NCBI GenBank assembly: GCA_018806915.1
Contig: JAGKQI010000064.1
Location: forward strand, 682,001-746,000
Length of the DNA: 64,000 bases
Reading direction: 5' to 3'
Source of the DNA: Phytophthora colocasiae
Taxonomy: Eukaryota > Oomycota > Peronosporomycetes > Peronosporales > Peronosporaceae
The position numbers and the translations under genes are program-made. The notes below the pieces were generated by a model that was not told the origin of the DNA, made no database searches, and saw nothing but the letters and a program-made list of their open reading frames with translations. The number at the start of each line of letters is the position of its first letter. Position 1 is the stretch's first letter. Shown piece by piece: positions 30,074-37,925 of the stretch.

Positions 30074-31621
30074 ATGGACTCGCCAACGCCCACGTCTCCG
30101 TCCACTACTGCGGACGCGCAAGCCTCACCTGCTGCCTCTGCAGCAGGAACAACGACCTCAGCAGTGCTCACTAGCACTGCTGCTTCCAGCGGTCCGACAG
30201 AGAAGATCTCTGTCACCAAGTACCATGCTTTCCATAAGGAGAAGCATGAGAAGAAGAAGAAGTCTTCTTCTCTAGCAGAGATTAAGAATCCTGCTGTCCC
30301 TCTCAAAGAACTCTTTGGAGAGGACTACGAAGACATCCTCGACTACGAGGAGGATGCCGAGGAGGGGGAGGTTGATGTCAAGGCTCCCGCTCCCGTGTCT
30401 TCGTCTGAAGACACGTCAGACCCACCCGTGGGATCTCGACGACCTCGTGATGAGGCCTCGGACGCTTCAAGCTCGAAGCGTCCGCGCAGTGATGATGAAG
30501 CGTCCCCCATGTCGAGGGCGCTCACTGCACCGCGCACTGATCCGCCAGTGCGCACGCCATGGATGCCTACTGAGGCGGAGATCCATGACCGGTTCGGTGC
30601 TAGTTCACCACCGAACCCGATACTGTTGTACTCATGCAACAGTATCAACGACGACGACGTCGCCGCTAAGGTTGTCTTTGAGTCCGAGACTCAAAGACGC
30701 GACTAAAATATCGGGCTCTTCCATGAGCTCCGATACTATGCAGCGAAGAAGACTTCGCGCAAGAGCAAAGTGCCCGAGTGGCAGGCACTTTGTCAGTCGT
30801 GGAACGCCTTTGTTGAAAACTTCAACAAAGACCCGAAGGCATATCGCGATCGCGTTGCTGCGGCTCGCGATCGCTACTACACTTACACTACACGTGGTAA
30901 GTGTGAACGCCTCCATGATCAGTCCATGGAAGCGGGGATCCCATGTGCCGTTCCCTTTGGCACACCCTGTCCGTGTTGCCCACCCTTGGCAACACGCCTT
31001 ACCGAAAGTGATCTCCTGGGGTACACGGTCGTCCGTGTACCCGATCACATCAAGGAGCTCCGTGGTCGTATTGTGCCACGCGAAGCTCCGAGTGCTGTGG
31101 CTGACCGCAGCACTCCTCGTGCAGGGTTTAACCCTGCAAGTTATGGTGGGCTTCGTACGCCCTCACCATTTCCGGAACGTCCTCCATCAGGACGTTCCGC
31201 GGCTCCCATGTATCTCGATGGGGAGGAAATCCTCTCCAACGAATACGAAAACGAACCCCTTGAGAGTTCGTTCTCTTATGAGCCACAATCCGCTCAACAA
31301 TCCAGCGGATCGCTCCACGCGCGTCGCGCAACGGCGGCGGAGGGGGTGGGAACACTCCCTCCGCATGGTCAACGCTATGACGATGACGATCGTGCCCTGC
31401 ACGATCGAGTTGCTGCGCTGGAGCAGACACAGAGCGCTGAGATAGCTGCTCTGAAGCAGGAGGTTCGTGTCCTCCGTGCTGAGGTCTGCGAGGCAGCTCA
31501 GACTGCCTCGAACCTCTCGTCCGGTCTTGGGACGAGAGTGAACCGGTTGAACGACCGTGTCGACGGTCTCGAGAAGGCCTTCCAGGCCTCTCGCACTCCT
31601 CAGTCGGACTACCAGCCCTAG
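30074..31621 (+). CDS. Antisense ORF in Gypsy-B, one internal stop
   Basis: A plus-strand frame of 515 sense codons runs from ATG 30074 to TAG 31621, interrupted only by TAA at 30704-30706 (codon 211); the frame is identical on both sides. The product starts with a Ser/Thr/Ala/Pro-rich segment, has a basic patch (HEKHEKKKKSS, about residues 52-62), an acidic stretch (about 80-103), a central region with aromatic residues and CPCCPP, and ends in a strong heptad coiled coil (about residues 437-506). It begins about 100 bp from the 3' LTR and its last 494 bp overlap the integrase-chromodomain ORF on the opposite strand. I recognise no family. Alternatives are a captured gene fragment or an antisense regulatory protein of the element. 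The internal stop means this copy is truncated or needs readthrough. Confidence 0.55.
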
Positions 31622-32663
31622 GTAGTCCGTGCTGCACGTACGGCTTCAACCGCCCGACGTAGAAGGTCGGGTGTAGCCTCATGCTGGACGGTATGTCCAG
31701 CCGGTACGCGTTACCATGCCGTTCAAGTACTTTGAACGGCCCAATGAATCTTGGAGCAAGCTTGCTTGCTCCAAAGTCAGACACTGCATGTCTAGGTAGG
31801 TTTTGTGTAGCTAACAAAACTAATGAACCCTTTTCGAATTCATTTGTGTTGCCTCTACCAACAGTATCAGCGTTCAGCTTCTGTCGATCGACAGAAGCTG
31901 CGATAGCATCTTGGACAAACCGTATGACGGCTTGTCTTCGCTGGACAAAGTCTAGCGCACCCGAGCTGAATCCTTTCAGCTTGTCGCCCTTGTCAGCAGC
32001 AGGCCCTGCCTGCTCGCTATCATCTCTCATGTCTGTGCCCGGCACAGACATCGCGCGCTCGTTCCTGCTCGAACGAGACGTCGCACGCGTCACCGCAGCT
32101 GATAGTGTGCAGCTATCAGTTGCATTATGCGGTTGTTCGGACGCAACCGTAGATCCTCCCCCACTTAAGGAGGAAGCTACCCCGCCGAGCATGCTCGGCA
32201 ATCGTGGATGCCTCATGGCGTTCACGAAGAACGGTGTATGCCCTGTCGAGGCATGCACCGAGTTGTTGATGGCAAACTCTGCCATCGGCAAGCACTCGCT
32301 CCAATGCGGGAACGAGTGAGCGTAGCTCTTCAACGTGTCACCCAATACACGGTTGACACGTTCGGTCTGTCCGTCCGTCTGCGGATGATCCGCAGTCGAC
32401 ATTGATAACTGTGAACCAAGAAGTGTAAACACTTCTTGCCAGAACCGCGCTGTGAAGCGTGGATCACGGTCCGACACAATGTCGAGCGGCATGCCATGGT
32501 GTTTGAACACCATGTCAACAAACAGTCGCGCAGTCTGCGCGGCTGTAACAGTAGCCGGGACGGCAGCAAGATGAACCATCTTGCTGAATCGGTCCACAAA
32601 GACAACGATGCCCGTCCTCCGCTTGCTGTCAGGCGGAAGACCGAAGACAAAGTCCATGGACAT
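31128..32663 (-). pseudogene. Gypsy-B integrase core and chromodomain
   Basis: The minus-strand frame opens at MDFVFGLPPDSKRRTG and contains VSDRDPRFTARFWQ and TADHPQTDGQTERVNRVL (the integrase DDE core), an SH3-like domain (KLAPRFIGPFKVL, then LHPTFYVGRLKPY). After a long Arg/Ser/Pro-rich linker comes a chromodomain (FRIRWRGFPPHRDTWEP, about 31150-31230). This 511-codon frame is uninterrupted, but the zinc-binding HHCC domain upstream (about 32670-33090) is in other frames, so the full integrase is broken. The C-terminal linker and chromodomain overlap the antisense ORF. Confidence 0.9.
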
Positions 32664-33096
32664 GGACTGCCAAACACTCCGACGGAGTCGGTAGTGATTG
32701 AAGAGGAGCCTGCGAGAACTGCGCAGGCTTCACGCGTTGACAAACCTCGCAAGCACGTACGTACTTGCGCACCCACTTGTACTGGTGGTGCCAGTAGAAG
32801 TCACGCGTGAGAAGAGTGTATGTCTTCTCACGACCCGGATGCCCTGCCGTGGGGCATCGTGATACACGACCAAGATCCTCAACCGGAGGTCATGATCATT
32901 CGGAACGACAATGCGATCCGCATTGTCGTCTACTGCACTGTACAACAGTAGGCCTTCGTGTACACGATAGCGGTGTACACGAGCTCGAAGATGAGGGGTT
33001 AGCTTCCGACGTGCCACGTCGGAAGGTGCCTGCGAGGAACTCCAGCAGCCCCTTCGCGTCTGCATCCCTTGCATACGCAGTTCTTCACGTCGTCAA
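32664..33096 (-). pseudogene. Gypsy-B integrase zinc-binding region, frameshifted
   Basis: The minus strand holds YRVHEGLLLYSAVDDNADRI, VVPNDHDLRLRILVVYHDAP and, in a shifted frame, the rest of the H2C2 zinc-binding domain leading into MDFVFGLP. At least one indel near 32850-32880 breaks it. Confidence 0.75.
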
Positions 33097-34567
33097 TCAA
33101 CGTTGACGACGGCACACTGTCCTCACGACGCCAACAGCGTTGGCGTCGACCGTCTCCGCATAGTCAGGTCGACGCGATAACGCGTCGGCCACTACATTGA
33201 GTCTTCCGGGTTTGTACTCCACCCGGAAGTTGTACTCCGCGAAGAAGGACAACCATCTCGCCATACGTTGCGAGATGTGCGGCGACTTAATCGCCGTACG
33301 CAATGATGCGTGGTCCGTATAGACCACGAACGGTCTACTCCCAAGTAGATACACTCGGAACTTTGCGAGTGCATACTTCATGGCAAGGAGCTCCTTGTCA
33401 TGTACGGGATAGTTACGCTCAGCTGGCTTCAGCTGACGCGATTGATAGTAGACTACACGATCACGCCCTTCGTGATCGTGTTGCATCAATGCACATCCGA
33501 TTGCAAAGTCGGATGCATCGCACACTACGTGGAATGGACGATCTTGGTCCGCCACGGCCAAGATCGGCGCTTCAGTCAAGCCCTGCTTGACTGCACCGAA
33601 TGCCTCCTCGCACTCGGTCGTCCAAATCCACTCAGCTTCTTTCTTAAGAAGCTGTGACAACGGGCGAATCTTGCCCGCATAGTTCTCCACGTACTTGCAC
33701 AAGTACGTGGCAAGCCCAAGGAACTGCCTCAGTTCCTTCACATTGGATGGCGTGGGCCATTCATTGATCACTCTGACCTTCTCTGGGTCAGGGCGCACGC
33801 CGTCTTTCCCCACGAGACACCCCAGCACGGGTATCTCGCTCGCCCCGAAGATACACTTCTTCAGGTTCCGCATAGAGCTTATGTTTCCTCATAAGCTCTA
33901 GCAGCTTCCGGAGATGCACCTTGTGCATCTCAATGTCCGTCTTCCCGTTCACAGCCCGGCTGTGGACGAACACGTCGTCGAAGTAGCTCGGTGCGAAGTC
34001 GCGCACCGAGCGTAATAGATGTGTCACGCATCTATTGAACGTCGCAGGGGCGTTCTTAAGCCCCTGTGGCATGACGAGCCACTCCCAAAGCATACCGCTT
34101 GGAGTGCTTACCGCAGTGAGAGGGATGTCCCTCTCACGCATGAGGATCTGATAGAATCCATCACGCAGATCTAGAGCACTGAAGATAGTGCTCAAGGCCA
34201 TCGAATCGATGATAACATCTTTTCGCGGTATCGGCGTCTGCGCCGGTATCGTCGCATCGTTCAGCTTGTTATACGCATGAACGATGCGCCAGCCGCCCTG
34301 TGGTTTCTTAACACAGAACGTTGGAGCACTGTGCGGGGACTTTGATTCCCGCACTTGACCTGCAAGACGACGACTTTCAAAGAAGTCGTCGATCGCTTGC
34401 ACTTGTTCACGCGGCAGTGGCCACTGCCGTGTAACACAGTACTTCGTGCCCGGCACGAGATCAATCTCGTGCTGTACGCCCTTATCCTTCGGAAGCTCCG
34501 AAGGAATCTCGTCCGGGAGTACATCCTTGTACTCCCGCAGAAGCTCGTAATAGGGACTCGACTTCAA
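33097..34567 (-). pseudogene. Gypsy-B reverse transcriptase-RNase H, one frameshift
   Basis: From 34567 downward the minus strand encodes HEIDLVPGTKYCVTRQWPLP, GGWRIVHAYNKLND, ALDLRDGFYQILM, MPQGLKNAPATFNRC and the catalytic YFDDVFVHS (about 33960-33990). A frameshift near 33860 divides it from the connection and RNase H part, VVCDASDFAIGCALMQ, HDKELLAMKYALAKFRVYLL and YTDHASLRTA (33097-33873). RT copies the RNA; RNase H removes the template. It is strongly similar to Gypsy-A in protein but diverged at the DNA level. Confidence 0.9.
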
Positions 34568-35822
34568 CGAGTCCCACCTCTGCTCCTCGAAGCGTTGCTT
34601 CTTGGTCTTCGCACTGGGGGGTCATCGCCCTCAGTGATGCCATCGACGACGAGCTGCTTCAGCTCCTCGGCTTCGCGATCCAATCTCTCGATATCCGAGA
34701 GAATGCAAATTTGTTCGATGCGTCCATCGTACAAGTCCCGCGCGAAGCGCTTCCAACTCATCGTTGGAAGTGCGGTCAACGCCGACGCACACGTCGGCGG
34801 ATTCTCCAACCGCATCCTCAGGTACTGTAACCCAGTACCAGTACGTGTCAAGACGTTCAACGTCTCGACACTCGGTGTCTGCCCTGCAGATACACCCTTC
34901 TCAGTCACGGACTGAGACTCACACAGCTCACTGAGCTGGTGCCGCGCGCTCTGATACTGTACCGCAGTATCAGTTCGTGTCAAGACGTCCAACGCCTTGA
35001 CACTCGGTGTCTGCACCGCAGACACACCCTCCACAGTCATGGACTGGGACTCGCAAAGCTCCCTGAGCTTGCGCCGCGAAGGTCTGCCATGGAGCTCAGC
35101 TCCAGGCGCTCCACGTCCAAGGCATCGCACCTTGGACGGGACGTTATCGCAATCGTCAGCGGATTCCTTCCGCTGACTCGCACTATCAAGCCCGGCTTGA
35201 GTGCCGCTCATCGCGTGCAGCGCTGCTGCACGTGAGCACGCAGGTTGTTCGGGTGCTGGGCGTTTGCAACCGCCAGCACCTCCTGCCGCGCAGTCGGTTC
35301 CCTGAACCGCTGCGCCTCCATCCGCTCCCGGAGCGGATGAAGCAACCGCATCGTCGACCCCCCGGAGTCGACGTGCTCTCGCTAGCTTCCTGCGCTAGCG
35401 AGTGTTCGCTTGTACACATATCATCCGTTCCCAGAGCGGATGTACGATCGCTAGTTCCCGGAACTAGCAGCGACTGTTCGCCTATACACGTCTCATCAGC
35501 TCCCGGAGCTGATGACCGATCGCTAGTTCCCGGAACTAGCAGCGAAGCGCCAGTGGCGTCAGCTCCCAGAGCTGACGCACGTCTTTCGGTTCCCCGAATT
35601 TTATTTTCTTCGTCAACTCCCAGAGTTGACGCGACGTCGTCGGCGCGACCCTTGGGGGCTTGAAGTACCTCCAAGGATACCGGTAATACCGGTATAATAC
35701 CTTCTCTCAGGTGAATGCGATTCACCTGACCATCACTCATGTGACAAACATCATTCAGATGTTTACGCGTCAGGTGATTCACATTCACCTGACCATCACT
35801 CATGTGACCGCGACCCTTCGGC
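34564..35822 (-). pseudogene. Gypsy-B protease-RT spacer, repeat rich
   Basis: Between protease and RT the minus strand has open segments (35211-34564 and 35938-35186 in different frames) encoding low-complexity repeated modules: SLLVPGTSDR...ALGTD in one, and LCESQSVT...GVSAGQTPSVETLNVLTRT in the other. The DNA consists of imperfect tandem units with embedded palindromes, such as gctagttccc-ggaactagc near 35450 and 35523. The function is unknown; Gypsy-A has a spacer of different sequence but similar style at the same place. Confidence 0.7.
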
Positions 35823-36467
35823 TCAGATTTCTGAGTCGACACACATTTTCTCACAACGACTCCCGGAGTCGTTGATGGTCGCCGGGCGGCGATCGGAGGC
35901 AGCGGCGGCCGGTGCATGTGCAGCACTGACAGGGCCATCGCTCTCTGTCGCGCATGTGTTGTTGAAGCGTACGAGTGTACGCTTCTCCCAGTTGATCACC
36001 GGGTCATGCCGTGCAAGCCACGGCATGCCTAATACCAAGTCGAACTTATCGTCTAGATCCAAGACGATAAGATCTTCTACAAACGTCCTTCGTTTGTAAG
36101 AGAAGCGCACACGGACTACGCGCTTCTCAGTCCTCACGGTGGCACCCGTTGCCAACCGCACCTCCAACACGCTGCGAGGCGTGTCGGCCTCTTCGAAGTC
36201 AAGTCTTCGAAGACTTCCCTGTCGAACAAAGTTGTTCGACGCGCCCGAGTCCACTAGGGCACGAAGAGAGTTTACTCTCTTCGACATCACGTTCAGGATG
36301 ACAAGGTTTGGCTTGTCATCTTGCAGCTTACAGCGAGAAACCTTCTCGCTGGGGGCAGCAGTCCTCATCGTCGCGTGTCCAAGCTCGACACGCGAGACTG
36401 CATCACCAGTAGGACGCCCCGCGCCTACTGGTCCTTGGCGTTTTTTGAACGCCCGCCCGCTGTGCAC
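35823..36467 (-). CDS. Gypsy-B aspartic protease
   Basis: The minus-strand frame overlaps the end of gag by 43 bp and lies in the -1 frame relative to it, the usual gag-pro arrangement that uses ribosomal frameshifting. The active site LVDSGASNNFV is at about 36235-36270, and LVLGMPWLARHDPVINWEKR is at about 35970-36030. It would process the Gag-Pol polyprotein in virus-like particles. The frame is intact to the stop at 35823. Confidence 0.85.
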   Translation of the reverse strand: MHSGRAFKKRQGPVGAGRPTGDAVSRVELGHATMRTAAPSEKVSRCKLQDDKPNLVILNVMSKRVNSLRALVDSGASNNFVRQGSLRRLDFEEADTPRSVLEVRLATGATVRTEKRVVRVRFSYKRRTFVEDLIVLDLDDKFDLVLGMPWLARHDPVINWEKRTLVRFNNTCATESDGPVSAAHAPAAAASDRRPATINDSGSRCEKMCVDSEI

Positions 36468-37246
36468 TCGCGTGCATAGTGACCGATGTTACTACACTTG
36501 TAACATCGAACCTTGCTGTTCCTACGCTGCTGTTGACCAGCAGTCGTAGCACTCGAGAGGTCCATAGGTTCCGGACCTCCCGTCTTCACAACAGGACGCG
36601 CCGGCTTCGGCGCGTTCGCATGGAGTTTAGCTTGACGTCGGCTAAACTCCTCTTGCATCGCAAGGCTGATCGCCTCTTCGAGAGTATTCGGATACTCTCG
36701 GAAGAGATATGTTTTGACGGGACCATCTCTTAGTCCCTTCATGAACGTGACGACCTTAGTCGCCTCGTCGATCGGGTTCGCCACTATGTTCGATACCAAG
36801 TATCGAGCACGCTGGGCAAAGGTGTGGACATCATCCTTGCCCTGCTGCAGATCGAGAAACTCCGCTCTCGATCTGAACTCGTTCTTCGGAGGCTCAAACG
36901 CAAGTTTGAGTTCCTCCTTGAACACCTCATACGTGCTGAAGCACGTAGGATCCGAGAGTCGGCGCCCATAGGCCCAACTCCTCGCACGTCCGCCAAGACA
37001 TGACATGGCGAACGCGACCTTCGACATCGGATCGACGATACGTCGAGCCGCAACGGCTGTGTCAAGTTCGACAAGCCAACGAAGGAGGGTCTCGTCCTCC
37101 TTCCCCGTGTAGGTACTCACGTGGAGTTTCAACGACTCCACGCGTGGCTTAGGGGAAGCCACCGAGGCAGCAACATCTCGTTGCTCCTTAACAATGTACC
37201 CCAGAGCAACACCGTGTTGCTCTGTCGGCGATAGCGTACGAAGCAT
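36425..37246 (-). CDS. Gypsy-B Gag
   Basis: This is a 273-residue Gag on the minus strand with ATG at 37246. A retrotransposon gag (capsid) domain lies at about residues 40-200 (YTGKEDETLLRWLVELDTAV, then FEPPKNEFRSRAEFLDLQQG), then GPEPMDLSSA and one CCHC zinc knuckle CYKCSNIGHYAREC near the C-terminus (about 36470-36510). It forms the particle shell and binds RNA. It is intact, unlike pol. The zinc-knuckle codons form a perfect 9-bp hairpin at 36484-36508. Confidence 0.9.
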   Translation of the reverse strand: MLRTLSPTEQHGVALGYIVKEQRDVAASVASPKPRVESLKLHVSTYTGKEDETLLRWLVELDTAVAARRIVDPMSKVAFAMSCLGGRARSWAYGRRLSDPTCFSTYEVFKEELKLAFEPPKNEFRSRAEFLDLQQGKDDVHTFAQRARYLVSNIVANPIDEATKVVTFMKGLRDGPVKTYLFREYPNTLEEAISLAMQEEFSRRQAKLHANAPKPARPVVKTGGPEPMDLSSATTAGQQQRRNSKVRCYKCSNIGHYARECTAGGRSKNAKDQ

Positions 37247-37441
37247 CGTCGCTACCGCTGCCTCTCCAATGACTTGTGAAAGTCTTTGGAGAGCTTCTCA
37301 CTCTGGATCTGACAGGTGGGCACAGTCCGTGCGCGTCACGGACATGTGAGGGGTCCCAGTGGATCCCTCATCCATTGGGGAGTTCTCTACCCCGCGTTCG
37401 TATGACTCCATACGAACGAACAGCAGTCGGTCGTGGGACGG

Positions 37442-37458
37442 ACTACAAAGTGCTACCA
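37442..37458 (-). promoter_or_regulatory. Gypsy-B primer-binding site
   Basis: On the minus strand, two bases after the LTR, the sequence reads TGGTAGCACTTTGTAGT. It agrees with Gypsy-A (8521-8537) apart from one extra T, so both use the same or a related tRNA primer. Confidence 0.75.
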
Positions 37459-37460
37459 GG

Positions 37461-37920
37461 TGTAATGAGTCTACCTAGACCTATTAGGTGGCGTACACGT
37501 GCGCTTACGTGTATGAGGAAGCGTGCAATTAGAATAGACTTAATTTAAGTATACTTATTTAAATAAGTATAATTAAATCAAATATAACTAAATTAAACTG
37601 CAAAATACCGTAAAATGAGAACTGTTATTGAATTTGCCATAAGCCAATTATGGACCTCCTAAAACTGTTTGTTATCTATTTCTAAAGGGTCTGCCAACGT
37701 GTGGTTGGCAGAAACTCTGCTCAGTGATTGGTAGAAATCCGTTACTTTCTACCAATAATATGCACAGATGCACACGAACCATCCAATAATGTGGTTCGCC
37801 CATGTATCCTTTGGTGTGTACAGCACACCAAGGTCTGAGGCCCATTTCCAGCCTCTAACAGTTATTCTAACTGTTAGAGTTACAAGTGGTACAACCACTT
37901 GTACGTGTAACCCCGTTACA
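37461..37920 (-). repeat. Gypsy-B 5' LTR (460 bp)
   Basis: In plus orientation it runs TGTAATGAG to CCCCGTTACA. Its right end is three consecutive perfect hairpins: 12-bp stem/3-nt loop (37853-37879), 10/3 (37881-37903) and the tip TGTAAC-CCC-GTTACA (37906-37920). Further stems are 37691-37711 (8 bp) and 37727-37756 (11 bp). As the promoter-bearing LTR its transcript start would lie within this structure. Confidence 0.95.
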
Positions 37921-37925
37921 ATAGA
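37921..37925 (+). repeat. Target-site duplication ATAGA (right)
   Basis: Right copy of the 5-bp duplication created by the insertion of Gypsy-B. It restores the Helitron reading frame directly after it. Confidence 0.95.

Larger units (their letters stand above)
29530..37920 (-). mobile_element. Gypsy-B: hairpin-saturated Ty3/gypsy chromovirus
   Basis: This is an 8391-bp LTR retrotransposon oriented on the minus strand: 5' LTR 37461-37920, primer-binding site, gag, protease, repetitive spacer, RT-RNase H, integrase-chromodomain, an antisense ORF on the plus strand, purine tract, 3' LTR 29530-29971. The target duplication is ATAGA. The LTRs differ by one visible substitution (tgtaatggg/tgtaatgag) and an 18-bp indel, so insertion is recent, yet pol carries several frameshifts. 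Nearly every 20-30 bp contains a perfect short inverted repeat, in LTRs and coding regions alike (see findings). The same primer-binding site as Gypsy-A and similar protein motifs mark it as a related family. Confidence 0.95.

Noticed and set aside
30315..31445. Second plus-strand frame of 376 codons in Gypsy-B
   Set aside because: It is Arg/Thr/Leu rich with no structure, and overlaps the more convincing antisense ORF with its coiled coil.
29530..37920. CRISPR-like array suspected from regularly spaced palindromes
   Set aside because: The palindromes all differ in sequence, there are no direct repeats with spacers, and this is a eukaryotic genome.
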